NCBI RefSeq assembly: GCF_907164845.1
Contig: NZ_OU015430.1
Location: forward strand, 186,001 to 250,000
Length of the DNA: 64,000 nucleotides
Source: Lysobacter luteus
GTDB lineage: Bacteria; Pseudomonadota; Gammaproteobacteria; Xanthomonadales; Xanthomonadaceae
Reading direction: 5' to 3'
Position numbers and translations under genes: made by a program. Position 1 is the stretch's first letter. Each line of letters begins with the position of its first letter. The notes beneath the pieces were generated by a model. That model made no database searches. It was not told the origin of the DNA and worked only from the letters and a program-made list of their open reading frames with translations. Below are positions 44,642-53,000 of the stretch, piece by piece.

Positions 44642-46398
44642 TCGACCCGGCAGCCAACGGCAACTTCGACCTGGACGCATGTCTCCGGGCACCGGTGCAC
44701 CTGTCGGGGGCAATCCAGCCGCACGGCTACCTGGTGAGTTGCTCGTTGGCTGACTGGCGCATCCGGCACGTCTCCGCAAACGTGGAAACGCTGCTGGGCA
44801 TGCTGCCCGGCGAGCTGGTCGGCCAGCCGGTCAACGAGTTCATCGAGGAGGACGTGCTGTCGCAGGTGTCCGACGCGATCGCGGCCCTCGCGACCGGCGA
44901 CGCCACGGCCCAGCGCGTATGCACCGCGAACGTCGGCGCCTTGATGACGATCTGCGATGTCACCGTGCATGCGGTCGATGGCCTGCTGCACATCGAACTG
45001 GAGCCGCAGCCGACGCGCGGCGACACGCGCGCTCCGACGGCGATCGCGCAACGGATGATCGCCCAGCTAGGACAGGACGATGTCGGCCACGACTTCTTCC
45101 GGCAGGTGGCGGCGCAGGTGGCCGGGCTGACCGGCTACGACCGCGTCATGGTCTACCGCTTCCGCGAGGACGACTCCGGGGAGGTCATTGCCGAGGTCGC
45201 CGCCGACGGCATGGAGCCCTACCTGGGCCTGCGTTACCCGGCCACCGACATCCCGCCGCCGGCGCGCGCGCTGTACCTGCGCAACCGCATCCGGATCATT
45301 CCTGACGCGTCGTACGAGGCGGTGCCGGTCGTGCCGGGGGCCGACGCCTCCGGTGCGCCGCTCGACCTCAGCCAGCACGTGCTGCGCAGCGTGGCGCCGG
45401 TCCACCTGGAGTACCTGCGCAACATGGGCGTCGCGGCGTCGATGTCGATCTCGATCATCAGCGGTGGCCGCCTGTGGGGGCTGATCGCATGCCACCACCG
45501 CGTGCCGCGACGGGTGTCGGCCAGCGCACGCGCGGCGGCCGACCTGTTTGGCATGTTCGTCTCGATGCGCGTCGCCGCCCGCGAGCAGGAGCGCACGATG
45601 GAGCGGTTCGACCGGGCCCAGCGGCTGCGCGAGGCGATGGTGGTGCGGCTGGCACAGGCGCGCGATTTCGACCAGGCGCTGGCCGATGAACTCGAGCTCG
45701 TCCGCGAGGTGCTCGAATGCGATGGCGCCGGGCTCGCGGTCGCCGGGCGCTGGCATGCCAGCGGCCGCGCGCCCGCGTCGCGTGATCCCGCGCCACTGCT
45801 GGCGTGGGCGGCGGGCCACGGCCCGGACGAGGTGGTGATGACCGACCGCGCCGACGACTGGAACACCCCCGCGCTCGCCGCGCCCGGCCTGGCCGGGCTG
45901 CTGGCGATCAACCTGGGCGCGCCGGGTGAATGGCTGTTCCTGTTCCGGGTCGAACAGGTCGAGGAGGTGAGCTGGGCCGGCCAACCGCACAAGGCGCTGG
46001 TGGCCACCGACGACGGCCAGCGGCTGGCCCCGCGCAAGAGTTTCGCGACCTGGCGGGAAACCGTTTCCGGCAGGGGCCGGCCATGGTCCGGCAGCGACCG
46101 CCGCGGCGCCGAGCGCCTGCACCGCGTGTTGCGGGAACAGCGCGGCCGCTCCCGTGCCCGCGACCCCCGGGATGTCGACGGCCGCTACCAGCGGCAGGCA
46201 TTGCATGACCAGAAGCTGCGCCTGGACAACGTGGCGATGCTGCTGGAAGGCCTGGTCCACCTGGATGCGGCGGAAACGGCGGGCATCAGCGCACGTATCG
46301 ACCGGCTGGAAGCCGACCTCCACCGCCTGATGCACCAGACCCGGCCGGCGCGGCTGCTCGCCGCCGACGGGGATGAACGGGAGCGGGTGCTGTCCTGA
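44638..46398 (+). CDS. bphP: Bacteriophytochrome without histidine kinase
   Basis: A 586-residue red/far-red photoreceptor. The PAS-GAF-PHY module is complete: Cys15 in ACLRAPVHLSGAIQPHG is the biliverdin attachment site, PATDIP (about 201-206) is the chromophore motif, and APRKSF (about 464-469) with a following WRE is the PHY tongue. After the PHY domain (from about 475) there is only a helical tail of about 110 residues with DQKLRLDNVAMLL and RIDRLEADLHRLM coiled-coil-like stretches; no histidine kinase, GGDEF, EAL or PAS9 domain is seen. Output may be through dimer change or a partner. It is coupled to bphO. Xanthomonas BphP instead ends in a PAS domain. Confidence 0.92.
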   Translation: MIDPAANGNFDLDACLRAPVHLSGAIQPHGYLVSCSLADWRIRHVSANVETLLGMLPGELVGQPVNEFIEEDVLSQVSDAIAALATGDATAQRVCTANVGALMTICDVTVHAVDGLLHIELEPQPTRGDTRAPTAIAQRMIAQLGQDDVGHDFFRQVAAQVAGLTGYDRVMVYRFREDDSGEVIAEVAADGMEPYLGLRYPATDIPPPARALYLRNRIRIIPDASYEAVPVVPGADASGAPLDLSQHVLRSVAPVHLEYLRNMGVAASMSISIISGGRLWGLIACHHRVPRRVSASARAAADLFGMFVSMRVAAREQERTMERFDRAQRLREAMVVRLAQARDFDQALADELELVREVLECDGAGLAVAGRWHASGRAPASRDPAPLLAWAAGHGPDEVVMTDRADDWNTPALAAPGLAGLLAINLGAPGEWLFLFRVEQVEEVSWAGQPHKALVATDDGQRLAPRKSFATWRETVSGRGRPWSGSDRRGAERLHRVLREQRGRSRARDPRDVDGRYQRQALHDQKLRLDNVAMLLEGLVHLDAAETAGISARIDRLEADLHRLMHQTRPARLLAADGDERERVLS

Positions 46399-46453
46399 CC
46401 CCTGCCAGGTCGCGTGGCGCAGGCCATGCGACGCGCGCCGGTAGAATGCGCGG

Positions 46454-48634
46454 ATGGATGTTTCCCACCTGCTCGACGCGCTGAACCCGGCGCAGCGCGA
46501 GGCCGTTTCCGCGCCTCCAGGCCACTACCTGGTGCTCGCCGGCGCCGGCTCCGGCAAGACCCGGGTGCTGACCCATCGGATCGCCTGGCTGCACGAAGTG
46601 TTCGGGGTGCCGACCCACGGCATCCTCGCGGTCACCTTCACCAACAAGGCCGCGGCCGAGATGCGCCAGCGTGTCGACGCCCAGCTCGGCGGCGGTACCC
46701 GCGGCATGTGGATCGGCACCTTCCACGGACTGGCCCACCGGCTGCTGCGGCTGCACTGGCAGGAGGCCAGGCTGCCGGAAGGCTTCCAGGTGCTCGACTC
46801 GGACGACCAGCTGCGGTTGGTCAAGCGCGTCGTGCAGGCACTGGAACTGGACGACAGCCGTTTCCCGCCACGCCAGATCGCGTGGTGGATCAATGCGCAG
46901 AAGGACGAGGGCCGTCGGCCGGAGCACCTGCAGCCCGATGCGAACGACCAGTGGGCCGATGTCATGCGCCGCTGCTACGCCGCCTACCAGGAGCGTTGCG
47001 ACCGCGCCGGCCTGGTCGACTTCGCCGAGTTGCTGCTGCGCGCGCACGAGTTGCTGCGCGACAACCCGGCGCTGCTGGCGCATTACCGGCATCGGTTCGG
47101 AGAGATCCTGGTCGACGAGTTCCAGGACACCAACGCGATCCAGTACGGGTTCGTGCGCCTGCTCGCGGGTGACGGCGGCAAGGTGTTCGTGGTCGGCGAC
47201 GACGACCAGTCGATCTACGGCTGGCGCGGGGCCAAGGTCGAGAACGTGCAGCGTTTCCTGAAGGATTTTCCGGGGGCGCAAACGATCAAGCTCGAGCAGA
47301 ACTACCGCTCCAGCGCCAACATCCTCGATGCCGCCAACGCGGTCATCGCGCACAACCCCGAGCGCCTGGGCAAGAAGCTGTGGACCGACAGCGGCAGCGG
47401 GGAGCCGGTCGACCTGTACGCGGCCTACAACGAGATCGACGAGGCGCGCTTCGTGGTCGAGCGCCTGCGCCAGTGGGTGCGCGACGGCGGCAGCCACGGC
47501 GAGGTCGCGATCCTCTATCGCAGCAATGCCCAATCGCGTGCGTTCGAAGAGGCATTGCTCTCCGAACAGGTGCCCTATCGCGTCTACGGCGGCCAGCGCT
47601 TCTTCGAGCGCGCCGAGATCAAGGACACTCTGGCCTACCTGCGGCTGGTCGCCAACCGCGCCGACGATGCCGCGTTCGAGCGCGCGGTCAACACGCCGAC
47701 GCGCGGCATCGGCGAACGCACGCTGGACGAGGTGCGTCGTCGCGCCCGCGCGGACGGCGCGCCGCTGATGGTCGCCGCCCGCTGGCTGGCCTCCGAGCCG
47801 GTGCTGGCGGCGCGCGCGCGCAATGCGCTGGCCGGTTTCATTGCCTTGATCGATGGCCTGGAGGCCGACGTCGCCGAGATGCCGCTGCCGGAGAAGATCG
47901 ACCACGTGCTGGCGCGATCAGGGCTTCGCGAGCATTACGCGCGCGAGTCCAAGGGACAGCTCGACTCACGTACCGAGAACCTGGACGAACTGGTGTCGGT
48001 CGCGTCGCGCTTCACCCGCAATGACGAGGAGGACGCGGCAGCAATGCCCGAGCTGGTTGCGTTCCTCAGCTACGCCTCGCTCGAGGCCGGCGAGGGCCAG
48101 GCCCAGGCCGGTGAGGACGGCGTGCAGCTGATGACGCTGCACAGCGCCAAGGGGCTGGAGTTCCCGCTGGTGTTCCTGGCCGGACTGGAGGAGGGCCTGT
48201 TCCCGAACGCCAAGTCGATCGAGGAATCGGGCCGGCTCGAGGAGGAGCGTCGCCTGGCGTATGTGGGCATCACCCGCGCCCGCGAGAAGCTGGTACTCAG
48301 CTACGCCGAGGCGCGCCGCATCCACGGGCAGGAGATGTACGGCATTCCCTCACGCTTCCTGCGCGAGATCCCGCCGGCACTGCTGCACGAAGTGCGGCCA
48401 AAAGTGCAGGTGTCGCGGCCGATGGGCGGTGCCGCGCCGCGCCGCAACTTCGGACATGCAGCGATCGAAGCGCCAGCGCTGCCACTGGGGGCCAATGTGC
48501 GCCACGCGACGTTCGGGACCGGCGTGGTCACCGACTTCGAAGGCAGCGGCGCGCATGCGCGGGTGCAGGTCAACTTCGACGAGGCCGGCAGCAAGTGGCT
48601 GGTGCTCGCCTACGCCAACCTGCAGCCGGGGTAA
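46454..48634 (+). CDS. uvrD: DNA helicase II
   Basis: A 726-residue superfamily 1A helicase for nucleotide excision and mismatch repair; normal length (E. coli UvrD is 720). It has AGSGKTR (Walker A), DEFQDTNAIQY (motif II), GDDDQSIYGWRGA (motif III), EQNYRSS (motif IV), MTLHSAKGLEF (motif V) and ITRAREKLVLSYA (motif VI). The C-terminal Tudor-like stretch GANVRHATFGTGVVTDFEG is present, as in UvrD and PcrA. It follows the phytochrome gene by 55 bp. Confidence 0.95.
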   Translation: MDVSHLLDALNPAQREAVSAPPGHYLVLAGAGSGKTRVLTHRIAWLHEVFGVPTHGILAVTFTNKAAAEMRQRVDAQLGGGTRGMWIGTFHGLAHRLLRLHWQEARLPEGFQVLDSDDQLRLVKRVVQALELDDSRFPPRQIAWWINAQKDEGRRPEHLQPDANDQWADVMRRCYAAYQERCDRAGLVDFAELLLRAHELLRDNPALLAHYRHRFGEILVDEFQDTNAIQYGFVRLLAGDGGKVFVVGDDDQSIYGWRGAKVENVQRFLKDFPGAQTIKLEQNYRSSANILDAANAVIAHNPERLGKKLWTDSGSGEPVDLYAAYNEIDEARFVVERLRQWVRDGGSHGEVAILYRSNAQSRAFEEALLSEQVPYRVYGGQRFFERAEIKDTLAYLRLVANRADDAAFERAVNTPTRGIGERTLDEVRRRARADGAPLMVAARWLASEPVLAARARNALAGFIALIDGLEADVAEMPLPEKIDHVLARSGLREHYARESKGQLDSRTENLDELVSVASRFTRNDEEDAAAMPELVAFLSYASLEAGEGQAQAGEDGVQLMTLHSAKGLEFPLVFLAGLEEGLFPNAKSIEESGRLEEERRLAYVGITRAREKLVLSYAEARRIHGQEMYGIPSRFLREIPPALLHEVRPKVQVSRPMGGAAPRRNFGHAAIEAPALPLGANVRHATFGTGVVTDFEGSGAHARVQVNFDEAGSKWLVLAYANLQPG

Positions 48635-48658
48635 CGCGGTGCGGGAAGCAAGCGACGC

Positions 48659-48886
48659 CTACCTGGCGTGCCACTTGTCGTCATCACCCTTCTCGTACTT
48701 CTGCTTGACGGCGTTCCACGCGACCTTGTGCGCGGTCTCTTCGCGAGAGGCGTCGCCGCGGCGGTCGTCGGAATCGCTGTACTCGTCCCAGGCGCTGTTG
48801 AACGCCTCCTTGTAGATCTCCTGCGCGTGCTTGGGCACGTTGTCGCGGACGGAGTCGGGGAGGTCGGAGATCCGGTCGTACGGCAT
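48659..48886 (-). CDS. ChaB family protein
   Basis: A 75-residue ChaB-like protein from the ATG at 48886 (MPYDRISDLP) with GGAG eight bases upstream; a second ATG at 48898 would add four residues. The conserved SDLPDSVRDNVPKHAQEIYKEAFNSAWDEY block is complete. ChaB in E. coli was named as a cation-transport regulator but the function is not secure, and this family is widespread in soil bacteria. It is convergent with uvrD. Confidence 0.9.
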   Translation of the reverse strand: MPYDRISDLPDSVRDNVPKHAQEIYKEAFNSAWDEYSDSDDRRGDASREETAHKVAWNAVKQKYEKGDDDKWHAR

Positions 48887-48965
48887 CGCTGTCTCCATGA
48901 CGGTGGGACCCCCGACTATCCGCGCGCGGTGTAAAGCCGACGCGAAGCGGGCGTGTCCGCAACGA

Positions 48966-48994
48966 CAGACGGCCGGCGCAGGGCCGGCCGTCTG
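48966..48994. terminator. 12-bp hairpin between the cupin and chaB-like genes
   Basis: A perfect 12-bp stem (48966-48977 with 48983-48994) with a GCAGG loop lies 17 bp after the cupin stop (minus strand). There is no strong T-run, so it is a probable terminator or mRNA-end hairpin for the cupin transcript. Confidence 0.55.
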
Positions 48995-49011
48995 CGTGAG
49001 TCCCGGGCCGG

Positions 49012-49407
49012 CTACTCGGTAGTGCGGCCGTCGAAATGCTCGTCGTCGGACTCGGCGTCGGGCTGGGTCGGGTGAACCACGTCCAGGCGGTGCTCGGGCG
49101 GCGCGTACAGCGTGTACAGCTTGAGCGGCGTGTCCCCGGTGTTGATGACGTTGTGGCGGGCGCCCGCCGGAACGATGATCGCGAAGTCGTCGGCGATCGC
49201 GGAGGTGGTGCCGTCGATGACCACCTCGCCGCGCCCTTCCTCGACCCGCAGGAACTGGTCGTGGGTGTCGTGGACCTCGGCGCCGATTTCCCCGCCGGGC
49301 GGGATCGCCATCAGGACCAGTTGCATGTGCTTGCCGGTGTACAGCACGCGGCGGAAGTCGCTGTTTCCGGTGGTGAGTTTCTCGATGTCGTCTACAAAGC
49401 CTTTCAC
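49012..49407 (-). CDS. Single-domain cupin protein
   Basis: A 131-residue cupin. The start is a GTG at 49407 with GAGGG upstream. Cupin motif 1 includes HDTHDQFLRVEEGRGEVVIDG (two His and one Glu), and motif 2 has PAGARHNVINTG (one His), forming a likely metal site. Proteins of this type range from isomerases to sensors; no specific substrate can be named. It is encoded 13 bp after the stop of the DUF2782 gene on the same strand, so the two may be co-transcribed. Confidence 0.85.
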   Translation of the reverse strand: MKGFVDDIEKLTTGNSDFRRVLYTGKHMQLVLMAIPPGGEIGAEVHDTHDQFLRVEEGRGEVVIDGTTSAIADDFAIIVPAGARHNVINTGDTPLKLYTLYAPPEHRLDVVHPTQPDAESDDEHFDGRTTE

Positions 49408-49420
49408 GGGAAGCCCTCGG

Positions 49421-49708
49421 TCAGTTCCAGTCGAACAGCTTCCACCATACCGGTGACACCGGGCCTTCGTCGTCGGGGCGCCCGTCGCCGTCCTGGTCCA
49501 TCAGGTAGTACACCGGCCCGCGCGACGGCGTGACCTTGACCACCTTGAGCTGGCCATTGACGCGGTACTGCTCGATCACGTCGCCGTTCTCGGCAACGGT
49601 GCGGGTGACGTCGGGGTCCTGCAGCCCGGCGGTGGGGTCCGCGGGCGTGGTGGCGCAGGCGGCGAGCGCGAGGGTCAGGGCGAGCGGTGCGAGCAGTGCG
49701 GTGCGCAT
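49421..49708 (-). CDS. DUF2782 family lipoprotein
   Basis: A 95-residue protein with a lipoprotein signal ending LAAC (Cys18; ATG at 49708). The motif YRVNGQLKVVKVTPSRGPVYYL is the DUF2782 core and is followed by an acidic turn DQDGDG. In Xanthomonas and Pseudomonas, DUF2782 genes often lie directly upstream of polA in the divergent or same orientation, as here (149 bp from polA, divergent). Function is unknown. Confidence 0.85.
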   Translation of the reverse strand: MRTALLAPLALTLALAACATTPADPTAGLQDPDVTRTVAENGDVIEQYRVNGQLKVVKVTPSRGPVYYLMDQDGDGRPDDEGPVSPVWWKLFDWN

Positions 49709-49856
49709 GGCGGGGGCCTCGTCTGGTGTGGTGGGCGACGGAGCGGGACGTCCGCGCGAGGGCGGGGTGGGGCTGGCGCATCCAGCATAACCCCCGGGCC
49801 GCGAAGGGCAGCCGGGCCGCCAGCGGCCCCCGGCGGCCGCCCGTAGAATCCGGGTC

Positions 49857-52670
49857 ATGAAACGACTAGTCCTGATCGACGGCTCCAGCTACCTCTATCG
49901 CGCCTTCCACGCGCTGCCTCCCCTGACCAACGACGCAGGCGAGCCGACCGGTGCGCTGTTCGGCGTGGTCAACATGCTGCGCGCGCACCTGAAGGAGCAG
50001 CCGGACTACATCGCCTACGTGGTCGACGCACCGGGCAAGACGTTCCGCGACGACCTCGACCCGCAGTACAAGGCCAACCGCCCGCCGATGCCCGACGAGC
50101 TGCGTGCGCAGGTGCAGCCGATGTGCGACATCGTCCAGGCGCTGGGGATCGACATCATCCGCGTGCCCGACGTCGAGGCCGACGATGTCATCGGCACGCT
50201 GGCGGTGCAGGCCGCCAATGCCGGTGTCGATGTGACGGTGTCCACCAGCGACAAGGACTTCGCCCAACTCGTGCGGCCCTGCGTGAGTGTCGACGGCGAC
50301 GAGTGCGCCGGCATCGTGATGGTCAATACGATGAGCGGCAGCCGGCTCGACAGCGATCAGGCGGTGATCGACAAGTTCGGGGTGCGCGCCGACCAGATCA
50401 TCGATTACCTCGCGCTGATGGGCGACAAGATCGACAACATCCCCGGTGTCGAGAAGTGCGGTCCGAAAACCGCCGCCAAGTGGCTGGCCGAGTACGGCAC
50501 GCTCGACGGGGTCATCGCCAACGCCGACGCGATCAAGGGCAAGATCGGCGACAACCTGCGGGCGGTGCTCGACCGGCTGCCGCTCAACCGCACGCTCACC
50601 ACCATCCGCACGGACCTTGAGCTGGAGCGCAATCACGACGAGCTGCCCCTGCGCGAACGCGACGCCGACGCGCTGCGCGTGCTGTACGCGCGCTACGGCT
50701 TCAAGCAGGCGCTGCGAGAGCTCGACGCCGGCAATGGCACCGTGGCCGGCGATGCCGCCGCCGACCGCGCTGGCGTGCGCAACACCGCCGCCGGCTATGC
50801 CCGCGCCGCCACCGCGCCGGCCGCGGTCGACCCGGCGCTGTCGGCGCCGGGCGAGTACGAGACCGTGCTCAACCAATCGCAGCTGCGCGAATGGGTCGCG
50901 CGCCTGGAGGCCGCTGACGAGTTCGCCTTCGACACCGAGACCGACTCGCTCGACGCGCTGTGTGCGCGGCTGGTGGGGCTGAGCCTGGCGGTCGAGCCTG
51001 GCCGCGCGTGCTACATCCCGCTCGGGCACGACTACCCCGGCGCGCCCGCGCAGCTGGACCGCGAGGTGGTGCTGGCGGCGCTGCGGCCGCTGCTGGCCGA
51101 TCCGGGCCGGCGCAAGGTCGGCCACAACGGCAAGTACGACCTGCACGTGCTGCGCTGCCACGGCGTCGAGGTGCGCGGCTACGCCGACGACACCATGCTT
51201 GAAAGCTTCGTGTTCAACGCCACGGCCAGCCGCCACGACATGGACTCGCTGGCCAGCCGCTACCTGGGTTACGAAACCGTCAAGTACGCCGACGTGGCCG
51301 GCAAGGGCGCCAAGCAGATCACCTTCAACCAGGTCGCGATCGACGATGCGACCCGTTATGGCGCCGAGGATGCCGACATCACCCTGCGGCTGCACCGGGT
51401 GCTGTCGCCGCGGCTGGCCGCCGACCCGGCGCTGGAGCGCGTGTACCGCGGGATCGAGGTGCCGCTGGTACCGGTGCTGGAGCGGGTCGAAGCCAACGGC
51501 GTGCTGGTCGACGCCGCCGAGCTGCGGCGGCAGTCGGCCGACCTTGGGGCGCGGATGCTCGCCGCCCAGCAGCGCGCCACCGAGCTGGCCGGGCGCACGT
51601 TCAACCTCGACTCGCCCAAGCAGGTCTGCGCGCTCCTGTTCGAGGAGTTGAAGCTGCCGGCGCTGGTAAAGACGCCCAAGGGCCAGCCGTCGGCCAACGA
51701 GGAGGCGCTCGAGGCGATCGCCGACCTGCACGAGCTGCCCCGGGTGATCCTGGACTACCGCAGCCTGGCCAAGTTGCGCAGCACCTACACCGACAAGCTG
51801 CCGTTGATGATCAACGCCGAATCAGGCCGGGTGCACACCAGCTACCACCAGTCGGGCGCGGCGACCGGCCGGCTGTCGTCGTCGGACCCGAACCTGCAGA
51901 ACATCCCGATCCGCACCGACGATGGCCGCCGCATCCGCAAGGCGTTCATCGCGCCGGAAGGCCGCCGGATCGTCGCCTGCGACTATTCGCAGATCGAGCT
52001 GCGGATCATGGCCCACCTGTCGGAGGACCCTGCGCTTCTGCGTGCGTTCGCGTCCGGCGCCGATATCCACAAGGCGACCGCCGCCGAGGTGTTCGGCAAA
52101 ACCCTGGAGACGGTCGAGCCGGGCGAGCGCCGCGCGGCCAAAGCGATCAACTTCGGGCTGATGTACGGGATGAGCGCGTTCGGCCTGGCCAAGCAGCTGG
52201 GCGTGTCGCGCGGCGAGGCGCAGGACTACATCGGCCTGTACTTCAGCCGCTATCCGGGCGTGCGCGAGTTCATGGACCGCACCCGCCAGCAGGCGCGCGA
52301 CCAGGGCTACGTGGAGACCGTGTTCGGACGCCGGCTGTACCTGGAGAACATCAGCGCCCGCAACCAGGGCCTGCGCGCCGGTGCCGAGCGCGCGGCGATC
52401 AATGCGCCGATGCAGGGCACCGCGGCCGACATCATCAAGCGGGCGATGGTCGACATCGACGGCTGGCTGGCGGGGTACCGCAGCGGCGGCGGCGACGCCC
52501 CCGCGCTGATGATCATGCAGGTGCACGACGAACTGGTGTTCGAGGTCGAGGCAGGGTTCGTCGATACCCTGTTGGCGGAGGTGGTCCCCCGTATGGCCGC
52601 GGCGGCCGAGCTCAAGGTGCCGCTGGTGGTCGACAGCGGGGTGGGCATGGACTGGGACGAGGCGCACTGA
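49857..52670 (+). CDS. polA: DNA polymerase I
   Basis: A 937-residue DNA polymerase I. The 5'-3' nuclease domain (about 1-290) starts with VLIDGSSYLYRAFHALPP and has VEADDVIG and MGDKIDNIPGV. The 3'-5' proofreading domain is intact, with DTETDS, VGHNGKYDL and the AEDAD motif. The polymerase domain has DYSQIELRIMAHLS (motif A), KAINFGLMYGMSAFGLA (motif B) and QVHDELVFEV (motif C). It replaces RNA primers and repairs DNA. It is divergent from the DUF2782 gene and is followed by an sRNA. Confidence 0.97.
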   Translation: MKRLVLIDGSSYLYRAFHALPPLTNDAGEPTGALFGVVNMLRAHLKEQPDYIAYVVDAPGKTFRDDLDPQYKANRPPMPDELRAQVQPMCDIVQALGIDIIRVPDVEADDVIGTLAVQAANAGVDVTVSTSDKDFAQLVRPCVSVDGDECAGIVMVNTMSGSRLDSDQAVIDKFGVRADQIIDYLALMGDKIDNIPGVEKCGPKTAAKWLAEYGTLDGVIANADAIKGKIGDNLRAVLDRLPLNRTLTTIRTDLELERNHDELPLRERDADALRVLYARYGFKQALRELDAGNGTVAGDAAADRAGVRNTAAGYARAATAPAAVDPALSAPGEYETVLNQSQLREWVARLEAADEFAFDTETDSLDALCARLVGLSLAVEPGRACYIPLGHDYPGAPAQLDREVVLAALRPLLADPGRRKVGHNGKYDLHVLRCHGVEVRGYADDTMLESFVFNATASRHDMDSLASRYLGYETVKYADVAGKGAKQITFNQVAIDDATRYGAEDADITLRLHRVLSPRLAADPALERVYRGIEVPLVPVLERVEANGVLVDAAELRRQSADLGARMLAAQQRATELAGRTFNLDSPKQVCALLFEELKLPALVKTPKGQPSANEEALEAIADLHELPRVILDYRSLAKLRSTYTDKLPLMINAESGRVHTSYHQSGAATGRLSSSDPNLQNIPIRTDDGRRIRKAFIAPEGRRIVACDYSQIELRIMAHLSEDPALLRAFASGADIHKATAAEVFGKTLETVEPGERRAAKAINFGLMYGMSAFGLAKQLGVSRGEAQDYIGLYFSRYPGVREFMDRTRQQARDQGYVETVFGRRLYLENISARNQGLRAGAERAAINAPMQGTAADIIKRAMVDIDGWLAGYRSGGGDAPALMIMQVHDELVFEVEAGFVDTLLAEVVPRMAAAAELKVPLVVDSGVGMDWDEAH

Positions 52671-52861
52671 GGCGCCCCGCCCTTCACGCGAGCCTGAACG
52701 AAAGAGGGTCCCCAGGCCCCCGCGCCGCGGTCGAAAGGCCCGTGGCAAAGCGGTTCCGGACGCCTCCCGCTTGACCGAATCTGTCGCTCTGAATCCGTCC
52801 TGAACCCAACATTTTCTTAACCCGGATCTTCACGATTCATCCATGTCGGGGGTGGTCAACT

Positions 52862-52990
52862 ACGCCTCGACAGATGCAACGTCTGTCGACGATCTCTCCC
52901 TCCCCTGGAGTGATCCCCCGGAACGAAGACCCCTCCCCAGGTCCCGTTCCACCAGCCCCGCCGGCCCCCCCTGCCTGCGGGGCTTTTTAT
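52862..52990 (+). ncRNA. sX13-like small RNA with C-rich loops, downstream of polA
   Basis: About 129 nt with four stem-loops in a row. Hairpin 1 has an 8-bp stem (52867-52874 with 52882-52889). Hairpin 2 has a 9-position stem with one mismatch (52891-52899 with 52907-52915) and loop CTCCCCT. Hairpin 3 pairs 52920-52925 with 52945-52950, with an inner 4-bp stem and loop CCTCCCCA. The fourth is the terminator. The repeated CCTCCCC loops could pair with purine-rich Shine-Dalgarno regions. Known Xanthomonas sRNA sX13 is a C-rich-loop, Hfq-independent RNA which, as I recall, also lies next to polA, so this is a likely homologue. The 5' end is approximate. Confidence 0.72.
52954..52990 (+). terminator. 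Rho-independent terminator of the sX13-like RNA
   Basis: An 8-bp stem AGCCCCGC/GCGGGGCT (52954-52961 with 52977-52984) with a C-rich 15-nt loop is followed by TTTTATT. Confidence 0.85.
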
Positions 52991-53000
52991 TGCCCGTGAT

